Shown: positions 1 to 5,816 of the stretch, piece by piece
Position numbering within the stretch: the first letter of the stretch is position 1
Layout: each line of letters opens with the position of its first letter
DNA from: Bacteroidota bacterium
GTDB taxonomy: Bacteria; Bacteroidota; Bacteroidia; AKYH767-A; CANKSK01
Length of the DNA stretch: 6,359 bases
Assembly: GCA_947485425.1 (NCBI GenBank)
Contig: CANKSK010000067.1
Span: forward strand, 1 to 6,359
Reading direction: 5' to 3'
Notes under the pieces: generated by a model
Seen by the model: only the letters and a program-made list of their open reading frames with translations
Told to the model about the DNA's origin: nothing
Databases searched by the model: none
Translations under genes and position numbers: made by a program

Positions 1-179
1 AATATTGGAATGAAAATGAGGCCATAAATTAACTTTCTGTCTTGAAAAATAGAAAGATTGTTCACCTGAATGCTGGTTTCAATAAAAAATTTACGATAGC
101 TGTAAAAAGCTGCCCAAGCAAGGGCTGCAGAAAAAATATCTGCGAGAATATATTTGCTAGCTTGTAATCTTTTGTTCAT
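1..179 (-). CDS. Sugar transferase, N-terminal part (polyprenyl glycosylphosphotransferase family), cut by window edge
   Basis: Only the first 59 codons are present, reading from 179 down to 1. The protein begins MNKRLQASKYILADIFSAAL and continues with AWAAFYSYRKFFIE. This is a short basic N-terminus, one hydrophobic membrane segment at about residues 9-26, a positive YRK stop, a polar loop, and a second hydrophobic segment starting near residue 50 (LIYGLIFIPI). This pattern matches the N-terminus of Bacteroidota sugar transferases of about 460 residues, which move a hexose-1-phosphate from a nucleotide sugar onto undecaprenyl phosphate at the inner membrane to begin a glycan chain. The catalytic domain lies outside the window, so the assignment rests on N-terminal resemblance alone. 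The ATG (179-177) overlaps the stop of the upstream lipoprotein gene as TAATG, which suggests translational coupling. Another polytopic membrane protein cannot be excluded. Confidence 0.7.
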   Translation of the reverse strand, partial: MNKRLQASKYILADIFSAALAWAAFYSYRKFFIETSIQVNNLSIFQDRKLIYGLIFIPI

Positions 180-1054
180 TATCTGTACACAATTTTTATG
201 TTGTCAAAAAGTAAATTGCTCTGATTTAGGGTTTCATCTTTTTTTGCATGGATCAGCAGTTGGATATTTTTGGCGTTTGGATAAGTACTTAATACATCTG
301 AAATTTCAAAGTATATTTTCCCCCATGTGTAGGATGGATACATGCCTCCGATGCCCACTTCTTGCATATTTCCTGAGTTGTCAAATCGCAATGACAAATC
401 TACCATATTTTCAGTTTTATAATTCATCTCGATATATATGGGGTTTCCATTGACGGGAAGTACAAGTTTTTCAGAAACCGCTTCAAATATGAAATGGGAA
501 GCATCCAAAAGTACTTTTCCTGATCTTTTGCCTTCAAATACTTCGTTGCTTGCTTGGGTCTGTACCATATTGGTGGTGCTGCCTGTGGTAGAGGTAAATT
601 TAAATCCATTGCTTTCAAAATCTTCATTCAGGGCAAATTGTGCTTGAGGAATGTAAGTGACGCCGATAACACCATTTTTCCCAATATATTGTTTTTTACC
701 TGAAACCAATTGAATGGTTTGGCTAAACAGTGAATAAAAAGGGTAGGGGGAGCGGATTGATGAAGAACCATTTGTGATGATGCCGGCCTTTACATCAATG
801 GTATGGTTGTCGCTCAATAAAACTGGAAACGTACAGGGAAGTTCATAGATGCCCTGTAAATTATTATCAATATATATCCACGCATCTTTAATTTTACTTG
901 AATTGCTGCCTTGGTTGGCTTGTGTCTGCAGATGTATGGTATCGATCTGTATATAGGAAGGAATATTTTTGGATGGATCAAATAATTCGCAGGACTGAAA
1001 AGAAAGTACAATGCCTTGACATAAAAGGAATAGAAATAAAATATTTTTTTTCAT
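179..1054 (-). CDS. Predicted lipoprotein of unknown function, beta-rich, in a sugar transferase operon
   Basis: A 291-residue protein that I do not recognise as a named family. Residues 1-21 form a lipoprotein signal peptide: a KK start, a hydrophobic core (ILFLFLLCQGIVLSF) and the lipobox-like FQSC with Cys22. ELFD follows the cysteine; acidic residues there often accompany surface export of Bacteroidota lipoproteins. Residues about 55-130 alternate like a small beta-sandwich (KDAWIYIDNNLQGIYELP, then HTIDVKAG), loosely like a PEGA or Ig-type repeat. Residues about 140-291 run from NEDFES through SGKVLLD to LLFDNIKIVY, a layout seen in jelly-roll carbohydrate-binding domains. The fold is inferred and no catalytic motif is visible. 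The gene starts 30 bases after the oxidoreductase stop and its TAA overlaps the sugar transferase ATG, so a role in polysaccharide assembly or surface glycan binding is plausible but unproven. There is no Shine-Dalgarno sequence. Confidence 0.85.
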   Translation of the reverse strand: MKKNILFLFLLCQGIVLSFQSCELFDPSKNIPSYIQIDTIHLQTQANQGSNSSKIKDAWIYIDNNLQGIYELPCTFPVLLSDNHTIDVKAGIITNGSSSIRSPYPFYSLFSQTIQLVSGKKQYIGKNGVIGVTYIPQAQFALNEDFESNGFKFTSTTGSTTNMVQTQASNEVFEGKRSGKVLLDASHFIFEAVSEKLVLPVNGNPIYIEMNYKTENMVDLSLRFDNSGNMQEVGIGGMYPSYTWGKIYFEISDVLSTYPNAKNIQLLIHAKKDETLNQSNLLFDNIKIVYR

Positions 1055-1070
1055 GAAAATGTAAGTTCTG

Positions 1071-1078
1071 CAAATTCA
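1071..1078 (-). promoter_or_regulatory. Possible internal -7 promoter element before the lipoprotein gene
   Basis: On the minus strand this reads TGAATTTG, one mismatch from the Bacteroidota -7 consensus TAnnTTTG. It continues as TTTGCAGAA, the same nine bases found at the oxidoreductase promoter, again exactly 11 bases before the ATG. It sits in the 30-base gap between the two genes and could add transcription of the lipoprotein and sugar transferase. No -33 TTG is visible at a good distance, so it may be fortuitous. Confidence 0.35.
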
Positions 1079-1084
1079 GAATCA

Positions 1085-2071
1085 CTATACCACAGGCATA
1101 GGGCTCATCATTTTTAGTTTGTCTATTACCTGTTGGGCAACAAAAAGTGCATCGTGTCCTTGCTGAAGAGTAACGGGTGGCGCTTCATTTTGCAAAATGG
1201 CTTCCCCAAATAATCGCAATTCCATTTTAATTGCATTGCTATCTTCAACTTTGGGGTTTTCATAATAAATGATTTTTTTCCCCTTATCTCCCAAGTCGAT
1301 AACCATTGCCAAAGGGTCATTTTTCATTTCAGCCTTTTTTATTTTTACTACTTCAGTCTTTTTTTCCAGAAAATCGATAGAAAGGTAGGCATCTCTTTGG
1401 AAAAATCGCATTTTTCGCATGTTTTTCAAAGAAATTCTGCTGGCTGTCAAGTTGGCTACGCAACCATTTGTAAACTCTATTCTCGCATTTGCGATATCGG
1501 GCGTATCACTTAAAACGGCTACTCCACTGGCACTTACCCTTTTTACAGCTGATTTTACAGTACTCAAAATGATATCAATATCATGAATCATCAAATCAAG
1601 TACCACGGAAACATCTGTTCCCCTAGGATTAAACAATGCCAAGCGATGCGACTCAATAAACATCGGTTGTTGAATATAGGGCTTTGCAGCGATAAAGGCT
1701 GGGTTAAATCTTTCAACATGGCCTACTTGAACCTTTACATTGGCTTCTCTAGCAAGCGAAATAAGCTCTTTAGCCTGTGAAATAGTGGTCGTAACCGGTT
1801 TTTCAATAAAAAGATGCTTTGAGCTTTTTAAGGCTTTTAACGCAAGATCATAATGGTATAGGGTGGGCGTTACAATATCAACGATATCAGAGTTGTTTAT
1901 CAACTCATCCTCTGTTTCAAATAAATGAATGTTAAATTCCTTTGCCGTCTCTAGGGCTTTATTGCGGTCCGGATCATAAAAACCGGAAATGGTAAAAATA
2001 TCTATTTCCTTGAGGAGCTTCAGGTGAATTTTCCCCAAATGACCGGCACCAAGAACCCCAACTTTTAGCAT
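1085..2071 (-). CDS. Gfo/Idh/MocA family NAD(P)-dependent oxidoreductase
   Basis: A 328-residue cytoplasmic dehydrogenase, a normal length for the family. Family signatures visible are the Rossmann dinucleotide loop GAGHLG (residues 8-13, after the first strand LKVGVL), the EKP motif with the conserved lysine (E90-K91-P92, then VTT), GHVERFNPA at 117-125, and D159-LMI-H163-DI-D166, matching the conserved D-x3-H-x2-D of the active site. The substrate cannot be read directly. GHVERFNPA recalls members acting on UDP-N-acetylglucosamine-type sugars (GnnA or WlbA-like), and the downstream sugar transferase fits a nucleotide-sugar role, but this is inference. An in-frame ATG at 2098 would add nine residues (MYFCRKLFI). 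I reject it because the fold starts at MLKVGV and because that upstream ATG partly overlaps the likely -7 promoter element at 2088-2095. First gene of the apparent three-gene operon. Confidence 0.93.
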   Translation of the reverse strand: MLKVGVLGAGHLGKIHLKLLKEIDIFTISGFYDPDRNKALETAKEFNIHLFETEDELINNSDIVDIVTPTLYHYDLALKALKSSKHLFIEKPVTTTISQAKELISLAREANVKVQVGHVERFNPAFIAAKPYIQQPMFIESHRLALFNPRGTDVSVVLDLMIHDIDIILSTVKSAVKRVSASGVAVLSDTPDIANARIEFTNGCVANLTASRISLKNMRKMRFFQRDAYLSIDFLEKKTEVVKIKKAEMKNDPLAMVIDLGDKGKKIIYYENPKVEDSNAIKMELRLFGEAILQNEAPPVTLQQGHDALFVAQQVIDKLKMMSPMPVV

Positions 2072-2087
2072 GATAAATAGTTTTCTG

Positions 2088-2095
2088 CAAAAATA
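2088..2095 (-). promoter_or_regulatory. -7 promoter element for the oxidoreductase operon
   Basis: The minus strand reads TATTTTTG, an exact match to the Bacteroidota -7 consensus TAnnTTTG, followed by CAGAAAA. Transcription would be expected to begin a few bases downstream, giving a leader of about 10-15 bases before the ATG at 2071. No good -33 TTG is visible at 17-23 bases upstream; the nearest resemblance is TTTC, which ends 17 bases upstream. The position supports the start codon at 2071 over the one at 2098. Confidence 0.6.
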
Positions 2096-2238
2096 CATGA
2101 TTTTCCGGGAGTGAAATAGAATTCTTATTCACATTTTGTTGTTTATAATTTTAAGCGGTTCAATTTTTTCAAATTCTTATATTCGCATTCTGTTTTGAAA
2201 GAGGAAATTTGATCCCTCAAAGCAGATTGAATAAACAA

Positions 2239-2246
2239 TAGATTTA
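2239..2246 (+). promoter_or_regulatory. Weak candidate -7 element for pcm
   Basis: TAGATTTA differs from TAnnTTTG only in the last base and lies 19 bases before the pcm ATG, a distance that would give a short leader. The nearest upstream TTTG (2208-2211) is 27 bases away, longer than the usual spacing, so the call is tentative. Confidence 0.25.
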
Positions 2247-2255
2247 GTAATTATC

Positions 2256-2259
2256 AGGA
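2256..2259 (+). promoter_or_regulatory. Possible Shine-Dalgarno sequence of pcm
   Basis: AGGA ends six bases before the pcm ATG at 2266. It is the only clear Shine-Dalgarno-like match at a start in this window; the other starts are preceded by A/T-rich sequence, as is common in Bacteroidota. It supports 2266 as the start codon. Confidence 0.4.
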
Positions 2260-2265
2260 TAAAAC

Positions 2266-2931
2266 ATGGGTGTGGAAAATTTGAAAAAGGATGATTATAA
2301 ATATCAGGGGATGCGCAAGCAACTTGTTGAGGAATTGAGGGAAAAGGGTATTACCGATGAACCTGTACTAAAAGCCATTTTGGAAGTGCCTCGACATTTT
2401 TTTTCTGATAATGCGTTTGATGTCCACTTGCATATGGATAAGGCCTTTCGCATTGCTTGCGGGCAAACCATCTCACATCCATACACGGTTGCCTATCAAA
2501 GTACCCTTTTACAGGTGAAAAAAGGGGAAAAAGTCCTTGAGGTGGGCACGGGCTCAGGTTATCAAACTTGTATATTGTTGCATCTTGGTGCCAAGGTTTT
2601 TTCTATTGAAAGACAGAAACCCTTATTTCAAAAAGCCAAAAACTTGCTCTTGGACGAATTGGGCTATTCAGTCAAATTATTTTATGGTGATGGCTATAAG
2701 GGCTTGCCTTCTTTTGCCCCTTTTGATAAAATCATCGTTACTGCTGGCGCACCATTTATTCCCGAGCCTTTGATTCATCAGCTAAAAGAGGGCGGAATTA
2801 TGGTTATTCCCGTAGGCGAGGGAGAAGAGCAGGTGATGACCATCCTGATCAAAGGGTCAGACAACCAATATGAGAAAATAGAGCTTGATAAATTTAAATT
2901 TGTCCCTTTGCTGCGTAACAAAGTAAAATAG
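2266..2931 (+). CDS. pcm: Protein-L-isoaspartate(D-aspartate) O-methyltransferase
   Basis: A 221-residue cytoplasmic repair enzyme that transfers a methyl group from S-adenosylmethionine to abnormal L-isoaspartyl residues in aged proteins, starting their return to normal aspartate. The family motifs occur in order: VPRHFF at 42-46 in the N-terminal region; GQTISHPY at 66-73, the family's conserved TIS-x-P segment; the S-adenosylmethionine loop VLEVGTGSGY at 90-99; an acidic SIER at 113-116 expected to bind the ribose; GDGYKG at 141-146; FDKIIVTAGAP at 153-163; and LKEGGIMVIPVG at 173-184. Length is close to the roughly 210 residues of the E. coli enzyme. The gene stands alone on the plus strand, divergent from the oxidoreductase and convergent with the pseudouridine synthase, with only nine bases between their stops. 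No key residue appears to be missing. Confidence 0.96.
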   Translation: MGVENLKKDDYKYQGMRKQLVEELREKGITDEPVLKAILEVPRHFFSDNAFDVHLHMDKAFRIACGQTISHPYTVAYQSTLLQVKKGEKVLEVGTGSGYQTCILLHLGAKVFSIERQKPLFQKAKNLLLDELGYSVKLFYGDGYKGLPSFAPFDKIIVTAGAPFIPEPLIHQLKEGGIMVIPVGEGEEQVMTILIKGSDNQYEKIELDKFKFVPLLRNKVK

Positions 2932-2951
2932 TTTTGAAAACTATGCTTTGT
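2918..2951. terminator. Dyad at the convergent gene ends, possible weak bidirectional terminator
   Basis: The core is a perfect palindrome, ATAGTTTT (2928-2935), a central G, and AAAACTAT (2937-2944). An outer pair, ACAAAG (2918-2923) and CTTTGT (2946-2951), extends it. The pcm TAG (2929-2931) lies in the left arm and the TAG of the pseudouridine synthase (complement of 2941-2943) in the right arm, so the two gene ends mirror each other. A hairpin on either transcript would be AT-rich and unstable in its centre, and no strong U-tract follows. The termination role is a guess; the symmetry itself is directly visible. Confidence 0.35.
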
Positions 2952-3648
2952 AAATTTTCATAAAGGCATTCCAAACTGGATCATTTGGCGGGTCTGCTGA
3001 AATGGTAAGTAATTCATTTTTTACTGGATGCATAAACTCAATACTTCTGGCATGTAAGTGAATAGAACCATCAGAATTGGGCCTTTTAAAACCATATTTA
3101 ACATCCCCTTTTATTGGAGAGCCCATGTTGGATAATTGAACACGGATTTGGTGGTGCCTACCTGTTAATGGGTTGATTTCCAATAAATAGTATCTATCTA
3201 TTTGAAGTGTTAGTTTATATTCAAGTTCAGATCGTAAAGTATTTTTACTTTCTTCTTTTCTGGCATAAGATTTATTGGTAACCTCATTTTTTGTTAAAAA
3301 ATCTACCAAAACTCCTTCTTCTTTTGTCGGTTTGTTTTGAACAACCGCCCAATAGGTTTTCTGTATTTTTTTCTCTCTAAACATTTCATTGAGTCTTTCG
3401 AGGGCCTTGCTGGTTTTGGCAAAAATCACCAATCCACTAACCGGTCGATCGATACGATGCGTTACCCCTAAAAAAACTTCGCCGGGCTTTTCATACTTTT
3501 GTTTTAAAAAAGTTTTTAGGAGTTCTGAAAGAGGTTTATCCCCCGTTTTATCTCCTTGTACCAATTCACCTGCCTTTTTATTAATGATAAGCAAGTGATT
3601 GTCTTCGTAAAGTACCCTTTCGGATTGAAATGCATCTTCAGAATACAT
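2941..3648 (-). CDS. RluA-family RNA pseudouridine synthase
   Basis: A 235-residue enzyme expected to isomerise uridine to pseudouridine in ribosomal or transfer RNA. The catalytic motif HRIDRPVSGLVIFAKT (64-79) holds the nucleophilic aspartate D67. KTYWA at 97-101 supplies the conserved active-site tyrosine Y99, TGRHHQIRVQL (162-172) corresponds to the usual TGRTHQIRVHL, and IHLHARSIEFMHP (196-208) is the usual C-terminal motif. There is no N-terminal S4 RNA-binding domain: the protein starts almost directly with the catalytic fold (VLYEDNHLLIINKKAG, 12-27). It is therefore like the short RluA or TruC type, and the target uridine cannot be deduced. The ATG follows the panB stop by three bases, so it is almost certainly co-transcribed and perhaps translationally coupled with panB. 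No Shine-Dalgarno sequence is apparent. Confidence 0.94.
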   Translation of the reverse strand: MYSEDAFQSERVLYEDNHLLIINKKAGELVQGDKTGDKPLSELLKTFLKQKYEKPGEVFLGVTHRIDRPVSGLVIFAKTSKALERLNEMFREKKIQKTYWAVVQNKPTKEEGVLVDFLTKNEVTNKSYARKEESKNTLRSELEYKLTLQIDRYYLLEINPLTGRHHQIRVQLSNMGSPIKGDVKYGFKRPNSDGSIHLHARSIEFMHPVKNELLTISADPPNDPVWNAFMKIYKA

Positions 3649-3651
3649 AGT

Positions 3652-4467
3652 CTAGTATCTTTCGTTGTCGTTCGGAAAATCTACCGATTTTACATCTTGA
3701 ATATATTTTCCTACAGCGTCCTTGATGTCATCAAATAGATTCATATAGCGTCTTAAAAATCGGGGGTTAAATTGATGTGTTAACCCAAGCATATCGTGTA
3801 AAACGAGAACCTGACCATCAACACTACTGCCTGCACCTATTCCAATTACGGGTATTTTAACTTCCTCCGCAACTTTTTTGGCGAGCATGGCAGGAATTTT
3901 TTCCAAAACAATGGAAAAACATCCCGTGGCTTCAAGCAATTTAGCATCCTCAATAAGCCTGATTGCTTCTTCCTCTTCTCTTGCTCTTACCACATAAGTG
4001 CCAAATTTGTAAATGGATTGGGGCGTGAGTCCTAAATGGCCCATAACTGGCACCCCTGCGGTTAAAATTCTTTCTATGGAATCTTTTACTTCTCGGCCAC
4101 CTTCTAATTTTACAGCATGGGCCCCGGCTTCTTTCATGATGCGGATGGTTGAATGAAGCGCCTCCTTAGAATTTCCTTGGTATGAGCCAAAGGGCAAATC
4201 TACCACCACCAAAGAGCGTTCTACAGCCCTTACCACAGATGCTGCATGATAAATCATCTGGTCTAATGTAACCGGAAGGGTGGTTTGATGACCAGCCATC
4301 ACATTTGATGCTGAATCACCAACCAATATCACGTCTATACCAGCAGCATCTACTATTTTAGCCATTGAATAATCGTAGGCTGTTAGCATGGAAATTTTTT
4401 CGCCATTGCGCTTCATTTCCTGCAGGACATGGGTGGTAACCCTTTTTATTTCGCCGTGTATTGACAT
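3652..4467 (-). CDS. panB: 3-methyl-2-oxobutanoate hydroxymethyltransferase (ketopantoate hydroxymethyltransferase)
   Basis: A 271-residue cytoplasmic enzyme that adds a hydroxymethyl group from 5,10-methylenetetrahydrofolate to 2-oxoisovalerate, making ketopantoate, the first committed step to pantothenate and coenzyme A. Visible signatures are [10 protein letters not shown] (27-36), [15 protein letters not shown] (49-63) with metal ligand D51, [11 protein letters not shown] (87-97) with D90, VKLEGG (119-124) with K120 and E122, [10 protein letters not shown] (142-151), the proposed catalytic glutamate E189 in VLEKIP, and [15 protein letters not shown] (208-222) followed by HDMLGL. Length is the normal size for the family. 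The gene is the middle of three on the minus strand: 50 bases after the coiled-coil protein stop and three before the pseudouridine synthase. No other pantothenate gene is in view. Confidence 0.97.
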   Translation of the reverse strand: MSIHGEIKRVTTHVLQEMKRNGEKISMLTAYDYSMAKIVDAAGIDVILVGDSASNVMAGHQTTLPVTLDQMIYHAASVVRAVERSLVVVDLPFGSYQGNSKEALHSTIRIMKEAGAHAVKLEGGREVKDSIERILTAGVPVMGHLGLTPQSIYKFGTYVVRAREEEEAIRLIEDAKLLEATGCFSIVLEKIPAMLAKKVAEEVKIPVIGIGAGSSVDGQVLVLHDMLGLTHQFNPRFLRRYMNLFDDIKDAVGKYIQDVKSVDFPNDNERY

Positions 4468-4517
4468 AAATTCAGTGTTTGGGTAGGAGCAAAAAATCTC
4501 AAAAGAGAGTGGATAAT

Positions 4518-5690
4518 TTATTTTTTTTCTTTCGCCTTTAGCGGTTCTTGTTTTTTAGGAGCTATCGCTTTGGGTAAATTGTTGGTTTTTATTTCCTTGT
4601 TATTTTCAACAGGCGCACCTTTCATATTTCGAATAGAATCCATTAGGGCCTTGTTTTGATTGTTTAAAATTAAATTTCCTGCTTTTTCTTTTTGCAGTGA
4701 ATTGGAAAGTGAAATGATAAGATCCGTGTTTTCATTGCCACTGACGATATCCTTATATTTATTTAGCTGTTTATTGAGCTTTGTTAAGGAATCATTTGAA
4801 AACTTCAGTTTTTCAAGTTGTTTTTGAAGTTTTTTATTGGCTGCGGTTAATTCATCCGATGAATTGTCTTCTTTTCTGGCACCACTTTCCAGTACCGCAA
4901 GTTGCTTTTTGAGGTCTGTATTTTCTTCATTCAGCTTATTGATGCGGGTTTTAAGCTTTACAATCGCATCGGTAAGAGACATCATGTCACTGCTGTTTAT
5001 TTTGGTTTCACCCTCTTTTTCGTTGCCTATTTTAGTCTCGTTTGAATATACATAGAGAAAATCGGCTTTGGCTTTCGCTCCCGGGCCAATCATCAGACCA
5101 ATGTCACCGGGGCCATAGGCCGGTTCACTGAAAGAAACTTGAAATTTATTATTGATATAAAAATCGAAATTTCCGTTTGCAACCTTCACCTCAATCAGGT
5201 TATAAGCACCCTCTTTAATTGCTGCAGACTTAATCCAGCCTTGTTCTTTGGCTTTGCCCGTCATCAGTTTATAATCTATCCCATCTAGTTTTCGAACCCT
5301 GAATTTCTTCTCATTACCCAATTCAATAAAAAAGGCTCCACGTCTGTCTGCTTGGGCCATAACAATAAGTCCTATACTGCTCTCAGCAAGATTACCAAGC
5401 TCTAGTTTTAAAGAGGCTTTGGCCGAATAATTTTTTAAGGTATTTGGCCAATCGGCTAGTATAGCATAAGGTGTTTTTTGATTTTTTCGCTCAAGGATAT
5501 ATTCTCCATTTTGAATGAGAAAAAAATTATCCAAATTATTGGTCGTTTGCCAAGTGCCTTGATCGGTATCAAAATTCTCATATAGGGCTGGATTGATAAA
5601 ATCCTCTTTAACCATTTGAGCGGAAGCATTTGAATATCCAAATACACATCCAAAGGAAAAAATAATGTTCAATAGAGTGCTAATCCTCAT
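4518..5690 (-). CDS. Secreted protein with N-terminal jelly-roll-like domain and long C-terminal coiled coil
   Basis: A 390-residue protein not recognised as a named family. Residues 1-24 form a signal peptide ending in NASA before QMVKED, suited to signal peptidase I. C15 lies within FSFGC, which is not a good lipobox. Residues about 30-216 look like a concanavalin-type jelly roll: [10 protein letters not shown], a strand-rich middle with [20 protein letters not shown], then [16 protein letters not shown] and [20 protein letters not shown], reminiscent of LamG or DUF1080-like glycan-binding folds. Residues about 238-355 are heptad-rich and charged ([20 protein letters not shown], then LQKQLEKL), a strong coiled coil. 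The last 30 residues are rich in lysine and proline and probably disordered. It is probably periplasmic or cell-surface; a structural or tethering role is inferred. Its promoter appears to lie just upstream. It is separated from panB by 50 bases and may or may not share its transcript. Confidence 0.88.
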   Translation of the reverse strand: MRISTLLNIIFSFGCVFGYSNASAQMVKEDFINPALYENFDTDQGTWQTTNNLDNFFLIQNGEYILERKNQKTPYAILADWPNTLKNYSAKASLKLELGNLAESSIGLIVMAQADRRGAFFIELGNEKKFRVRKLDGIDYKLMTGKAKEQGWIKSAAIKEGAYNLIEVKVANGNFDFYINNKFQVSFSEPAYGPGDIGLMIGPGAKAKADFLYVYSNETKIGNEKEGETKINSSDMMSLTDAIVKLKTRINKLNEENTDLKKQLAVLESGARKEDNSSDELTAANKKLQKQLEKLKFSNDSLTKLNKQLNKYKDIVSGNENTDLIISLSNSLQKEKAGNLILNNQNKALMDSIRNMKGAPVENNKEIKTNNLPKAIAPKKQEPLKAKEKK

Positions 5691-5711
5691 AATTTATTTA
5701 TTTTGAAGAAC

Positions 5712-5727
5712 CAAAATTACAAAATTA
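5712..5727 (-). promoter_or_regulatory. Tandem -7 elements for the coiled-coil protein gene
   Basis: Two abutting copies of TAATTTTG on the minus strand, each an exact TAnnTTTG match. The proximal one (5712-5719) would start transcription about 15-20 bases before the ATG at 5690; the distal one would place it about eight bases further back. Either or both could drive the gene. No -33 motif is clear. Confidence 0.45.
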
Positions 5728-5794
5728 ATCATTAGAGACCGATTAATATTTATTTAAGCCTTGACTTTATTAAGCCTTTGTAAATCAAATATAA

Positions 5795-5812
5795 CAAATT
5801 TTTTTAAATTTG
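5795..5812. promoter_or_regulatory. Inverted repeat overlapping the -7 element of the right-hand lipoprotein gene
   Basis: CAAATTT (5795-5801) and AAATTTG (5806-5812) are perfect inverted 7-base arms separated by TTTT. The right arm is part of TAAATTTG, the -7 element of the plus-strand gene, so a DNA-binding protein at this dyad would occlude the promoter. It may equally be a chance product of AT-rich DNA. Confidence 0.35.
5805..5812 (+). promoter_or_regulatory. -7 promoter element for the right-hand lipoprotein gene
   Basis: TAAATTTG is an exact match to TAnnTTTG, followed by CAGAATG, where the ATG begins only four bases after the element. Transcription starting at the usual distance would give an mRNA with almost no leader. 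Confidence 0.45.
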
Positions 5813-5816
5813 CAGA

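Larger units (their letters stand above)
2072..2265. other. Divergent intergenic region between the oxidoreductase operon and pcm
   Basis: A stretch of 194 AT-rich bases between two divergent genes. Toward the left it carries the exact -7 element at 2088-2095. Toward pcm the candidates are weaker: TAGATTTA at 2239-2246 and TATATTCG at 2178-2185 each miss TAnnTTTG by one base, and neither has a well-spaced -33 TTG. A small inverted repeat TTTGA-TCCC-TCAAA lies at 2208-2221. No open reading frame or structured RNA stands out. Confidence 0.6.
5691..5816. promoter_or_regulatory. Divergent promoter region with four exact TAnnTTTG elements
   Basis: A 126-base AT-rich gap between two divergent genes. 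Minus-strand matches to TAnnTTTG are TAATTTTG at 5712-5719, an abutting copy TAATTTTG at 5720-5727, and TATATTTG at 5786-5793. The plus strand has TAAATTTG at 5805-5812. A clear -33 TTG at proper spacing was not found for the minus-strand elements; for the plus strand TTTG at 5777-5780 is 24 bases upstream, slightly long. AT-richness makes some chance matches likely, but four exact matches in so short a region look enriched. Confidence 0.5.

Noticed and set aside
154..647. Plus-strand open frames of 60-100 codons opposite the lipoprotein gene
   Set aside because: They lie antisense to a well-supported gene with signal peptide and operon context, have no recognisable motif, and their composition looks like a shadow of the real frame.
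2178..2185. TATATTCG as a promoter element for pcm
   Set aside because: It has one mismatch at an important position, no spaced TTG, and lies 80 bases before the start. The nearer TAGATTTA is a slightly better, still weak, candidate.
2208..2221. Inverted repeat TTTGA-TCCC-TCAAA upstream of pcm
   Set aside because: Five-base arms in AT-rich DNA are common by chance and nothing else links it to regulation.
4491..4508. Minus-strand TCTC-TTTT-GAGA followed by six Ts, between the coiled-coil protein gene and panB
   Set aside because: It has the shape of a terminator, but the stem is only four base pairs, too weak to claim. It leaves open whether panB is co-transcribed with the upstream gene.
5644..5650. 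Cys15 of the coiled-coil protein as a lipobox cysteine
   Set aside because: The residues before it (FSFG) do not fit a lipobox, while ASA at 22-24 gives a good signal peptidase I site, so a soluble secreted protein is preferred.
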